Source of the DNA: CAVQBP01 sp963848195
Lineage (GTDB): Bacteria; Bacteroidota; Ignavibacteria; Ignavibacteriales; Ignavibacteriaceae
Reading direction: 5' to 3'
Assembly (NCBI GenBank): GCA_963848195.1
Contig: CAWKCY010000024.1
Coordinates: 186,001-250,000 of the forward strand
Length of the DNA: 64,000 nt
Of this stretch, positions 1 through 9,044 are shown piece after piece (position 1 is the stretch's first letter; each line of letters opens with the position of its first letter). The position numbers were made by a program, and so were the translations under genes. The notes beneath the pieces were generated by a model. The model saw only the letters and a program-made list of their open reading frames with translations, was not told where the DNA came from and made no database searches.

Positions 1-495
1 GAATTGTCGCGCGGCAATAATAACGTTGTTATCGCTTTGAACAAAAGTGAAGCCGGCAAAATATTTACACCAGACTCCAGAGTAGAAATATCCACTGAAG
101 CAGATAATATGAAATATGCTAATAAGATAAATGATCTGGTAGTAAAATTTATACGTATCGATATTGATGGTGATAATCAGATTTTAGTTATGGAGAGGCT
201 GCATATTGTAGAGCCGCGTACATTTGAAGTCGAAATGCGTGATGCAATGTATTCTGTATTTATGGATAAGCTTAAAGATTTGCATAATGGAGGATTTGTG
301 CATCGTGATATAAAACGGCCATCTGGATTTGGCGGCAGACCTTTCGATAATGTGGTCTATACGGATGAAGGTATAAGACTCATAGATGTAGGTATTTCAG
401 CTACCAGGGAAAAGGCAGGGGATAAATTATTTCAACATTATATTGAAGCAGAATGCGCTGAAGCCGTTGAATATTATGCTTTTGTAATGGAATAA
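1..495 (+). CDS. Protein-kinase-like protein, 5' end cut by the window edge
   Basis: The reading frame is open from base 1, so the true start lies outside the window; a TTG at position 4 is probably not the start. The visible 163 or so residues carry a kinase-like signature: an HRD-type catalytic loop (FVHRDIKRP, then FDNVV about 12 residues later) followed by LIDVGIS in the place of the DFG metal-binding motif. The N-lobe (glycine loop, lysine) would lie upstream or is degenerate. The protein ends soon after the DVG motif, so a full C-lobe is missing, which suggests a small atypical kinase or a remnant. The neighbours give no functional clue. The substrate is unknown. Confidence 0.5.
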   Translation, partial: ELSRGNNNVVIALNKSEAGKIFTPDSRVEISTEADNMKYANKINDLVVKFIRIDIDGDNQILVMERLHIVEPRTFEVEMRDAMYSVFMDKLKDLHNGGFVHRDIKRPSGFGGRPFDNVVYTDEGIRLIDVGISATREKAGDKLFQHYIEAECAEAVEYYAFVME

Positions 496-665
496 CAGAG
501 CTACAAATCATTTTCAAATTACTAATACTGATACTTCAAAATCTTCAAGGGGACCCTTTTCAAGGGTTAAAAAATTTAACTCTTTAGAAAATGTTTTGGT
601 TTTACTTCATTATATTTTAAGATATGATATAAAATACTTTTACTTTAATGTGGGGAATATTAATA

Positions 666-2900
666 ATGAGGTTAGGGAAATCTTTTATTTCTGCTTCAAT
701 CACTATTGCGTTTATAATCTTTGCAAATGTGAATTTAGTTGCTCAAAGTGGAATAGTTAGAGGTTTTGTTACTGATTCAACAAACGGAGAACTTATAATA
801 TATGCTAATTGTGTAATCTCCGGGACAGTTTTAGGATCTTCAACGAATAATAAGGGTTATTACTTTATACCGTCAATTCCGGCAGGTAAGCAGTCTTTGA
901 TTATTTCCCATCTTAATTATAAAAAGAAAATAATAGAAGTAACTGTGAGACCAAATAAAATCACCGAAGTAAATGTTCAACTTTCACCTATAAATGTTGA
1001 ATTAAGGGAAGTTTCTGTAGTGGGTGAAAAGTCTGTAAAAGAGACTGAGACAGATTTAGGTTTAGAAAAAATTTCATTAAGAGAAATTGAAATGATTCCC
1101 TATGGAGCTGAAATGGATCTATTCCGGGCTTTACAAACAAGTACGGGAGTAACATCAGTTGGTGATATTTCTGCACAATATTATGTACGCGGGGGAAGCG
1201 GGGATCAAAATTTAGTGATGCTGAATAATGCAGTAGTATATAATCCATTTCATGCTCTTGGAATTCTCAGTGTGATTGATCCGGAGATGGTTTCCTCGCT
1301 GGAATTTTATAAAGGAGGGTTCGCCCCTCAATATGGAGGACGCTTATCTTCGGTTTTGAATATAATTACTAAGGATGGAAACAGTAAAAGGTTTGCAGCA
1401 AGCGGCACTGCTAGTTTATTAGCAGGAAAAGTTGCATTGGAAGGTCCTATTCCGGATGGTTCCTTTATAGTTACAGGAAGAAAGAGCTACTATACCAGCA
1501 TTCTTAAAAAATATTTAAATGATAATTCAGCTCCGTTTGATTTTTACGATCTGTCATTTAAAGTTAATTATCTTAATCCTGAATTCAACAAGGACAGTAA
1601 ATTTGTTTTATTCGGATTCACAAGTAATGACGCAGTAAACAATGATGATCTTTTGAAAGAAGATTATACAGTTAATAATAATATACTTGGATTAAATTGG
1701 AGGCAGGTTTGGGCAAGTCCTTTATTTTCAGTTATTTCCATTTCTTACAGCGGGTTCTATGCAAAAGTCAATCCTAATTTAAGTAATTCAAAGCCGCGTA
1801 TGAATCGCTTAAATGATGTTACTGCCGATTTCAATTTTACATACATATACAATAATAATAATGAAATGGCATTTGGAATTCAAAACAAAATTATTAATAC
1901 GCAGCTTAATCAGCAAAACCTTTATTCACAAAATCTTTCATTTCATCAATCCGGATTGGATCTTACTTTATACGGGAATTATACCTTTTATCAATGGGAG
2001 AAGCTGGGATTACAATTTGGGATGAGAGCTAAATTAAGCGCTCTTTCAAGAGGCAGACCTTTTATTTTTGAACCGAGAATTAATATGCATTACAAATTCA
2101 ATGAAGCTCTTTCTATAAAGGCATCTCTGGGAAGGTATTCACAGGAACTGATATCTTTAAGTGATGAAAATGAAGTAATTTCAATTTTCCAGCCATGGAT
2201 TATAGTACCGGATAATGTATATTCACCCGAATCATCTGAAATATCGACAGGAATAAATTACTATCTATCAGAATTCCTAAACTTAAATTTTGAAGTATAT
2301 TATAAATTTATAGAACATATGATAGATATAAATGAAGAAAAATATACGGCAAATGCTAACGATTTTGTAAATGTAAACGGCAATGCCTATGGTCTTGAAT
2401 TAACTGCAAAATATCAATCAGAACGTGTATTTATAAAAGGGAGTTACTCCTTAAGCAGAACCTATGAGATAAAAAATGGTTTGGAATTTTCTCCAAAATA
2501 TGATATAAGAAATTCATTTAATGTTCTCTTAGGGTATAATATAGGAAAAGGATGGAAGATCAGCACTACGTGGTTCTTGCGTTCAGGGATGCCCTTTACA
2601 CCAATAATAGGTTTTTACGATAGAGTACCAATTAATGATGCTTCCGGTGGAGGTTTATTTGAGCCTTTCCAGCCTACTACTTATTATAGTGAAAGAAATT
2701 CAAAGAGGCTGCCTTACTATCACCGTTTGGACTTAAGCATTTCAAAATATTTTACCTTTTATTTTGCTAAAGTTACAATTGATGCCGATATTCTAAATTT
2801 ATATAACAGAAAGAATATTTTTTATTTTAACCGCGACACCGGAAATGAAATCTATATGCTCCCTTTTTTCCCTTCTGTTTCTATAAAGGTGGAATTATGA
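666..2900 (+). CDS. TonB-dependent receptor with N-terminal carboxypeptidase-regulatory domain
   Basis: This is an outer-membrane beta-barrel receptor of about 744 residues. After a Sec signal peptide (ending near NLVAQ) comes a CarboxypepD_reg-like beta-sandwich (VRGFVTDSTNGELI...), then a plug domain (YYVRGGSGDQNLVMLNNAVV, GGFAPQYGGRLSSVLNI) and a barrel whose last strand ends in aromatic and charged residues (FFPSVSIKVEL). An in-frame ATG exists at 648, but GGGGA sits about 9 nt before the ATG at 666, so I prefer 666. It overlaps the next gene by 4 bases (ATGA), so the two are translationally coupled. A TonB receptor followed by a DUF4249 lipoprotein is a recurrent Bacteroidota pair. The substrate cannot be told. 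Confidence 0.9.
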   Translation: MRLGKSFISASITIAFIIFANVNLVAQSGIVRGFVTDSTNGELIIYANCVISGTVLGSSTNNKGYYFIPSIPAGKQSLIISHLNYKKKIIEVTVRPNKITEVNVQLSPINVELREVSVVGEKSVKETETDLGLEKISLREIEMIPYGAEMDLFRALQTSTGVTSVGDISAQYYVRGGSGDQNLVMLNNAVVYNPFHALGILSVIDPEMVSSLEFYKGGFAPQYGGRLSSVLNIITKDGNSKRFAASGTASLLAGKVALEGPIPDGSFIVTGRKSYYTSILKKYLNDNSAPFDFYDLSFKVNYLNPEFNKDSKFVLFGFTSNDAVNNDDLLKEDYTVNNNILGLNWRQVWASPLFSVISISYSGFYAKVNPNLSNSKPRMNRLNDVTADFNFTYIYNNNNEMAFGIQNKIINTQLNQQNLYSQNLSFHQSGLDLTLYGNYTFYQWEKLGLQFGMRAKLSALSRGRPFIFEPRINMHYKFNEALSIKASLGRYSQELISLSDENEVISIFQPWIIVPDNVYSPESSEISTGINYYLSEFLNLNFEVYYKFIEHMIDINEEKYTANANDFVNVNGNAYGLELTAKYQSERVFIKGSYSLSRTYEIKNGLEFSPKYDIRNSFNVLLGYNIGKGWKISTTWFLRSGMPFTPIIGFYDRVPINDASGGGLFEPFQPTTYYSERNSKRLPYYHRLDLSISKYFTFYFAKVTIDADILNLYNRKNIFYFNRDTGNEIYMLPFFPSVSIKVEL

Positions 2901-3926
2901 AAAACAGTCTGATATTTATTTCGTTGTTCACAATTTCTTTGAGTTTAGTTTCATGTGAAGAAAATTTTAGTCCCAAAACTGATTTTAGAGATGAATATGT
3001 TCTAAACAGTATAATATCAGGAAGTGCAACGGGAATAAAATCAAAAATATATATATCAATAAGCAGATTATACAATGTGGATGGTTTAAATCCTTATTTA
3101 AATAAAACTGATCCTGTTGTTCTGGGAGCGGCAGTAACACTAAGGCAGAATAACCGGGTCTATGAATGTTTTCAAGATACGTTACGAAGAGCTGATACCA
3201 GCAGGTATAATACACCTTATATTTATTATTCATCTCCGCCTCTTGAGGTTAATTTCTATGATCAGTTTTGGATTACAGCAAATCTCCCGAATGGGGTGGA
3301 ATTGAGTGGTTATACAAGAATCCCGCTCCCGTTTATTCCAACCTTCTCATATGATTTTACCGGTGGAATTACGACAAGAATTAACAGATTCCTTTGGGGG
3401 AATTCATGGGAAATTAGATGGGATATATTTGGCAATGATCTTTTCTTTCCAAAATTAATGATTATCTATCAGAAAAAACTAGAAAGTCCAATATATATAA
3501 CTGACAGCACAGGCCAAGTTATTGACAGTATAGGATACACTACGAAGGAAAAAGAAATTCCTATAAAGTATATTAATCAAAACGGTTCCTTAGAGCCTGT
3601 TTATCCAACTTATACAACCGGAAATTCAATTATATATGATTTTGATGCAATAGATTCAGCCATGGTAGAATTATCCTGCCGGAGATCCGGATAAAGAGAA
3701 TTACAGGATCATTTCTATTGTTTTTCAAATGACAGAATTCGATAATGAACTTTCAAATTATTACGCAAGCACTCATGGCTATCTTGATAGCTATTCTCTC
3801 AGACTTGATGAAACTATATATTCTGATGTCAATGGGGGTATAGGAATTATTGGTTCCAGAGTTTTTACGAGCATCTCCTTTAATGTCAGATCCGATTATC
3901 TCTCATTATTTGGATATCGTCATTAG
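2897..3926 (+). CDS. DUF4249-like lipoprotein, split by one frameshift
   Basis: The gene begins with a lipoprotein signal (SLVSCEEN) and shows the layout of DUF4249 outer-surface lipoproteins encoded beside TonB receptors: an N-terminal strand-rich domain and a C-terminal tail around a DPDKENYRI-like segment. The first frame stops at 3692-3694. The rest (AGDPDKENYRIISIVFQMTEF... to LSLFGYRH) continues in the next frame to 3926. Dropping one base near 3674 (E-L-P-A-G-D-P-D) joins both parts into 342 residues, the length expected for the family. This is either a sequencing error or a fresh frameshift. It overlaps the receptor stop by 4 bases. Family assignment is by pattern and context. Confidence 0.7.
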
Positions 3927-3950
3927 AGCAAAGAGGAGGAGTAATTTTGC

Positions 3951-4159
3951 TAATAATATATCACCGCTCTGCGGTTAAATGAAATAAGATTAGTGGCGGT
4001 GATTTTGCTAATAATATATCACCTCTGTGCGGTTAAATGTAATGAGATTAGTGATTGTAATTTTGTTAATAATATGTCACCGCTCTGCGGTTAGATGCTA
4101 ATAATATGTCACCGCTCTAGGGTTAAATGTTAATAATGTTTCACCTCTGTGGGGTTATG
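3951..4159. repeat. Five-copy palindromic repeat cluster
   Basis: Five related units start at 3951, 4009, 4067, 4099 and 4131. Each begins TAATAATATRTC and continues with a short hairpin of the type ACCGC-TCT-GCGGT, followed by TAAATG. The first three are spaced exactly 58 bp apart and the last two are 32 bp apart. They fill the gap between a plus-strand gene end and a minus-strand gene end. The head resembles that of palindromes elsewhere in the window, but the stem sequence is specific to this locus. A role in transcript 3' ends of the converging genes is possible. There is no clear T-tract. Confidence 0.8.
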
Positions 4160-4177
4160 TTTGCTACTATTATGCCT

Positions 4178-6025
4178 TTATTGTTTTCTAAGAAGTATTG
4201 TCTTACCGTCAAAATCGTTTAAAAGAACTTGATTTGAATTTAGCGGAGTTACGGTGTTTATAATGGTTACTCCAACTTTGTGTTTCCAGAGGATTTTGCC
4301 TGTTGATGAATCTAAAGCAAGAAGCAATCCGTTCTTAGTTCCGTAAAATAATACGCCGTCTTTTTCAGCAAGCTGTGCTGAGTTTATATCATATCCGAAT
4401 CCTGCATTAGTAATCCATAATGGTTCAGGCAAAGTTTCTGAGACAGGAAAAGCAATAATTGAATCTCTCATTGTTCTTACAAAGAATTTTGATTTATCCT
4501 CTGAAATTCCGATTGATTCCCTTACCTGATATTTACCGGTTCTCCAGAGCTGTCTGCCTGTATTAATATTTACTGCAGTCAGCATTCTATCAGGAGCTAC
4601 AATGAATACGATATCATTGGCAGCAACAGGCCAGAAAGCTGCGGGTGAATAAAGCAGCCCGTCCCTGTCTCCTTTCCATTTCCATAAAAGCTTGCCGTTT
4701 GTTTTATTTAAGCAGTAGAGAAATGTATCCCATGCTCCGAAAATAACCTTATCTTTGTAAACCAGGGGTTTTGTCTCAATAAATCCATTTAATCCGTCGA
4801 ATATCCAGAGAACTTTTCCTGAGTTTAGATCTATACCCCTGAATTTCCTGTCGCTTCCTCCGATATAAACGATATCGTTATCAATTGAAGGTGAGCCTAG
4901 AACTTCTGCACCGGTTTTTACTTTCCAGTTTAATTTACAAGATCCTGAATTAATGCAGTAAACATTGCTGTCTGCAGAACCAAAGACTACATTGTCATTT
5001 TTTACAGCTGCGGTGGAGTAGATAGGACCGCCGCTTTTAAAGGAACCCAGAACTTTCCCATTCTCTATTGATAATTTATGCAGAACACCCGATTCATCAC
5101 CGGTGAAAACTGCATTTCCCCATACTGCGGGGGCAGATGCGCTTGTAAATCCCGCTTTATGAATCCATTCTTCTTTTACTTGAGAATAATTCTCATTTAT
5201 AGAGAAATCCGGTCTTTCCCCCTTATCAGATTCATCGTAATGGTGTTCACCGAGCGCAACTTTATAAAGATATCTTTTCCTATTTGTTAAAGGAGTTTTT
5301 TCATAGAATTTAATGGTATCATCTGCAATTTCAGCTATTGTATATCCGCCTACAGTATCTTTAGCGCGAAGTGTAGATCTGCACATAATTCCGGGAATCC
5401 CCTCGAAATTATATGAACCGTTCCTATGTCCGTGTCCAAATAAAAACGCTTGAGTATTATATTTTTTCATCCTGTCAAGAACTTCATACCAATTATCAAT
5501 ACCATTATCAATCGGGTAGTGAGTAACAAAAAAGAGTCTTCTTTTTTTGGAAATTTTACTAAGAGTTGAATCGAGCCATCTTAGATCTTCGGGTGCCCAG
5601 TGACCATCACCCATTTTCATTATCGGGCCTTGAGCCATTCCTATGAATGTATAATTTTGATATTGAAAAACGAATTTGTCTTTACCCCAAAGTCTCGAGA
5701 ACATTGTTGCACCTGATTCAGACCATTTACAGTCATGGTTGCCGGGTATTATGTAATAGGTGGTATTAAGGCTGTCGAGAATTTGTTTTGCAAGCTTCAA
5801 TTGTTCGTTGGTTCCCATTTCTCCTATATCACCGGAAATTATTATAAAGTCTACTCCGTTAAGAGAATTTATATCCTTGACACAATTTCTAAGGTCTTGA
5901 GCGGCAGTTTGTTCACCGATGTGTGTATCGCTCATCCATGCAAACCTGATTGTATCGGATTGTGAGAAGACGGTTGTTTGGAAAAAGTAGAGTAAAACAA
6001 GGATGGATATTTTATTTAGTTTCAT
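4178..6025 (-). CDS. Secreted calcineurin-like phosphoesterase fused to a PQQ-type beta-propeller
   Basis: A 615-residue protein with a signal peptide (ending near TVFSQ). Residues about 25-260 form a metallophosphoesterase domain with all signature motifs: D33-x-H35, GD66, GNHD at 95-98, H169 and GHGH at 197-200. Residues about 285-615 form a PQQ/BamB-like propeller of repeated units (NGKVLGSF, SGKVLWIF, NGKLLWKW, TGRQLWR, TGKILWKH). The metal site looks intact, so it is probably an active phosphoesterase in the periplasm or outside the cell. The propeller may hold a partner or substrate. Its substrate is unknown. It stands alone on the minus strand between two repeat arrays. Confidence 0.88.
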   Translation of the reverse strand: MKLNKISILVLLYFFQTTVFSQSDTIRFAWMSDTHIGEQTAAQDLRNCVKDINSLNGVDFIIISGDIGEMGTNEQLKLAKQILDSLNTTYYIIPGNHDCKWSESGATMFSRLWGKDKFVFQYQNYTFIGMAQGPIMKMGDGHWAPEDLRWLDSTLSKISKKRRLFFVTHYPIDNGIDNWYEVLDRMKKYNTQAFLFGHGHRNGSYNFEGIPGIMCRSTLRAKDTVGGYTIAEIADDTIKFYEKTPLTNRKRYLYKVALGEHHYDESDKGERPDFSINENYSQVKEEWIHKAGFTSASAPAVWGNAVFTGDESGVLHKLSIENGKVLGSFKSGGPIYSTAAVKNDNVVFGSADSNVYCINSGSCKLNWKVKTGAEVLGSPSIDNDIVYIGGSDRKFRGIDLNSGKVLWIFDGLNGFIETKPLVYKDKVIFGAWDTFLYCLNKTNGKLLWKWKGDRDGLLYSPAAFWPVAANDIVFIVAPDRMLTAVNINTGRQLWRTGKYQVRESIGISEDKSKFFVRTMRDSIIAFPVSETLPEPLWITNAGFGYDINSAQLAEKDGVLFYGTKNGLLLALDSSTGKILWKHKVGVTIINTVTPLNSNQVLLNDFDGKTILLRKQ

Positions 6026-6111
6026 TATATATACTGGAATTATGTTATTAAATTAATGTAACGGTTTTTGAAATATACATTATATTAGGTTACAACTATC
6101 TATTTGTTTTA

Positions 6112-6502
6112 ATTCATCCTCTTGAGGTTCTGGATACACCAGGTAGATTATCATTCTACAATAATGGAACCTCTACGAGGTTCAGGGGACACCAGGTATT
6201 TGTTCTTTCTACAATAATGGAACCTCTCCGAGGTTCTGGATACGCCAGGTAGATTATCATTCTACAATAATGGAACCTCTACGAGGTTCGGGGGACACCA
6301 GGTATTTGTTCTTTCTACAATAATGGAACCTCTCCGAGGTTCTGGATACGCTAGGTAGATTATCATTCTGCAATAATGGAATAACTACGAGGTTCAGGGG
6401 ACACCAGGTATTTGTTCTTTCTACAATAATGGAACCTCTCCGAGGTTCTGGATACGCTAGGTAGATTATCTTTCTACAATAATGTGACCTCTCCGAGGTC
6501 AA
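6112..6502. repeat. Tandem array with exact 53-bp period and two alternating spacers
   Basis: The core TTCTACAATAATGGAACCTC (one copy with TTCTGCA, last unit GTGACCTC) begins at 6154, 6207, 6260, 6313, 6366, 6419 and 6472, each exactly 53 bases after the last. A decayed partial unit precedes them from about 6112. Each core runs into a hairpin of the type AACCTC-TCC-GAGGTT. Between cores two spacer types alternate strictly: one ends GACACCAGGTATTTGTTCTT, the other GGTAGATTATCAT, so the higher-order unit is 106 bp. The array lies between two minus-strand genes. An apparent reading frame through it is only repeat sequence. Confidence 0.9.
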
Positions 6503-6511
6503 AAGAAATAG

Positions 6512-8992
6512 TTATTTCAGCAAGATCATCTTTTTACTGATTACTGAGCTGTTAGTTGATAATGTATATATGTATACACCGCTTGAAAATCCTTCGGCAT
6601 TGAAATCAACCGAATGGTAGCCCGCATTCATATCTTCATTTATTAAAGTTGATACTTTTTGTCCCAGAAGATTATATATTTCTAATTTTACAAATCCTGA
6701 TTGGGGGATTCCGAACTTTATTTCCGTTGATGGGTTAAAAGGATTCGGATAATTCTGTTCAAGAGTATAATTGGAAGGTACGCCGGTATTAGTTTCATCT
6801 TTAACTCCAACAGTCGCTTTATTTACTATTTGAAGGTCATCGAAATAAATTGAGCCGTCAGGTTTGCCGCCGGGAGCATAGGTTAATTGATAGCTGTCAA
6901 ATTTCAAGGGATCATTTAGAACGCCATCACCAATCCAGGTGCCTGTTCCGTCTTTTGTCATATCCCAATTAATTAATCTCCAGCCCAGCCAATTAATAGT
7001 ATACCAGGGACTGACTTCTACAGAACCTGTATTATCCCTTACTGCAAACCGGAATTCATTACCGCTCCCGTCACCAAACAAGTATGTTTGGAGAATATCG
7101 CTGCTGTTAAAGGTTGGAGTGCTCAATGAATAATATTCTCTTATGAGCCAATCCGAGGCTAATGTATCCCATGTGTAATTTAGTTTCATAGATTTGGAAC
7201 CGCTAATTGTAGGATTGAAATAAATGGCATCACTAGAGATTCCTGTTTGTTCGGATTTAATACCTACCGTACTCCCGCTTTGCTGGGGTGCCCACCATTT
7301 AGAGGTCCCGCCTTCAAAGTTATCTATTAAACTTACGCTTGAATAATCCTGATCTCCGGTAGTAAATGTTGAAGAGAATTGGTCTTTTATTGCATTCCCG
7401 TATAAATCCTCGACACCGGATTCAATTGAAAAGGTATATTCAGTATTTATTTCCAATGGATTCTTTAAGAAAAGATTTATCACGCCTTTTCCGTTAACGA
7501 TATAATATTTTGGAATTACAGTTACAATTGACTGATCGGAATTTTTAATTAATTTGTATTTACCGGATAACGAAGAAGTACTTATCTGCTCGTTAAAAGT
7601 TACATTTATTATAGGATGTAATCCTACTCCCGTTTCATTTACCGGAGGGTATGAATTAACAATAATAGGAGGAGAAAAGTCCTGCGTTTTGGTCCTAAAA
7701 TTCAAGACAAAGTCATCTCCGCCTGTACCATCTGCGTTTCCATCAAAAGGATGATTATACTTATCCAATGCTTTCCCTGAAATCGTAATCCGGTAGTCGG
7801 TATTATATTCAAAATTACCTGTTTTAATGGCAACTCTTTTATTTCCATCTGACCATATAAAGTTAAATTGCACTGCCGGTGAAATAACGAGTGTAGATTC
7901 AACAGAAGCTTTATCCATCGGGCGGTTGAATATAATTTGTATATTATCAACTCCCGGATATAAACTATCGTTCTGCCCAGGTGAAATTGAAGTAATATAT
8001 GGCGGGACATTGGAGATCATCTTTACATTGTTGAATGTAAAAAAAGTATCAGACAATGTTACATTGCTTGAATACGGATCATATCCTTCCGCGGAGACAG
8101 TAACAGGTACAGATCCTTGCGGGAGGTTTTCGAAAAAGAAAAATCCATTGTGGAGTTCATTGGGATCATTCGAATATAAATGGAATAAAGATTCATAAGT
8201 ATCTGTAGAGTCAATCTGTCCATTTACCGAAACTACCGCACCATTTATTGGCTGACCTGATTCGATATCGGAAATAATTCCTGTTACAATTCCCGGAAAA
8301 GGTCTATCAATTTTCCAGAATTTAAGGATTGACCAGTAAAGTGTATATGCTTCGAGTCTTTTCCATTTAGCATTCATATTAAGCTGGTTTTGTGTCGGGT
8401 TGGTATGAAAACCGGCTTCACTCAATTCAGACGGCATATTGGTAGCATAATTAACCCATAAATACGGACATGGGTGAGAACTTGGACAGACCCCGTAGAA
8501 ATCATGATCGCCATACGGTCCTCTAGTAGGCGTTCTATATCCCGCCGTAAGGATAGGGATCATTATTGTACTCATTTCCTTGCCGCCGTTTGGAATTTTT
8601 TCCGAGTAATCAGCATATTGCCCGTAAAGTAAAAGAGTACTATTAGCATCAGGCGAGCCTGCATCACTGTGTATTGAATGATACCAATCGGCACCAACCG
8701 AGTTAGCATAATCTGTTCTCTGGGATAAAGAGACAAGCTGAGATTCATTAGTTCTACTCATGTAAACCGTATCAATATCGGTTTTAGAAAGAAGGAGCTG
8801 GCGGAGATTTAATCCAACCTGAAGAACTTTTTTAGCTTCCGAATAACCGTAAATACCTACATTTTCGTTTTGACTATGTCCAGGATCTACAAAAATGTTC
8901 CATCCTGATAATCCTGTTACCTGTGCATTTGAAAAATTAGATAATGTTAAAACTATTATTACTGCAAAGAAGAAGTTGTATAAAAATTTCAT
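6512..8992 (-). CDS. Secreted N-acetylmuramoyl-L-alanine amidase with Ig-like domains and T9SS sorting domain
   Basis: An 826-residue protein. The signal peptide ends near NFSNAQ. Residues about 30-225 form an Amidase_3 domain: VDPGHSQNE (H39), a Glu around 52, SIHSDAG (H108) and LSEAGFHTNP (Glu near 190), the zinc ligands and catalytic Glu of this family. A carboxypeptidase-regulatory-like domain follows, then two SbsA/Big_5 Ig-like domains (ITSISPGQNDSLYPG..., VNSYPPVNETGVGLHP...), a carbohydrate-binding-like beta-sandwich (FEGGTSKWWAPQQSG..., IYFDDLQIVNK), and a T9SS type A sorting domain (NYPNPFNPSTEIKF to KKMILLK). It should be exported by T9SS and cleave the MurNAc-L-Ala bond in peptidoglycan outside the cell. 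Confidence 0.9.
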   Translation of the reverse strand: MKFLYNFFFAVIIVLTLSNFSNAQVTGLSGWNIFVDPGHSQNENVGIYGYSEAKKVLQVGLNLRQLLLSKTDIDTVYMSRTNESQLVSLSQRTDYANSVGADWYHSIHSDAGSPDANSTLLLYGQYADYSEKIPNGGKEMSTIMIPILTAGYRTPTRGPYGDHDFYGVCPSSHPCPYLWVNYATNMPSELSEAGFHTNPTQNQLNMNAKWKRLEAYTLYWSILKFWKIDRPFPGIVTGIISDIESGQPINGAVVSVNGQIDSTDTYESLFHLYSNDPNELHNGFFFFENLPQGSVPVTVSAEGYDPYSSNVTLSDTFFTFNNVKMISNVPPYITSISPGQNDSLYPGVDNIQIIFNRPMDKASVESTLVISPAVQFNFIWSDGNKRVAIKTGNFEYNTDYRITISGKALDKYNHPFDGNADGTGGDDFVLNFRTKTQDFSPPIIVNSYPPVNETGVGLHPIINVTFNEQISTSSLSGKYKLIKNSDQSIVTVIPKYYIVNGKGVINLFLKNPLEINTEYTFSIESGVEDLYGNAIKDQFSSTFTTGDQDYSSVSLIDNFEGGTSKWWAPQQSGSTVGIKSEQTGISSDAIYFNPTISGSKSMKLNYTWDTLASDWLIREYYSLSTPTFNSSDILQTYLFGDGSGNEFRFAVRDNTGSVEVSPWYTINWLGWRLINWDMTKDGTGTWIGDGVLNDPLKFDSYQLTYAPGGKPDGSIYFDDLQIVNKATVGVKDETNTGVPSNYTLEQNYPNPFNPSTEIKFGIPQSGFVKLEIYNLLGQKVSTLINEDMNAGYHSVDFNAEGFSSGVYIYTLSTNSSVISKKMILLK

Positions 8993-8995
8993 TGT

Positions 8996-9044
8996 TAAAA
9001 GTTAATTGTTAATTGTTAATCGTTAATTGTTAATTATTAATCGT
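8996..9044. repeat. GTTAATT heptad repeat
   Basis: Short direct repeats of GTTAATT, with variants ending AATCG, fill the gap between two minus-strand genes and run into the last codons of the gene that ends at 9030. The same heptad recurs at 39911-39960, where it borders a four-helix-bundle gene. Confidence 0.7.

Noticed and set aside
6112..6502. CRISPR array
   Set aside because: The period is regular, but the spacers are only two sequences that alternate, the repeat is part of a wider intergenic palindrome family, and no cas gene is near.
6257..6502. 81-codon minus-strand protein
   Set aside because: It is a translation of the 53-bp repeat array (RRGSIIVE repeated) with no independent coding signal.
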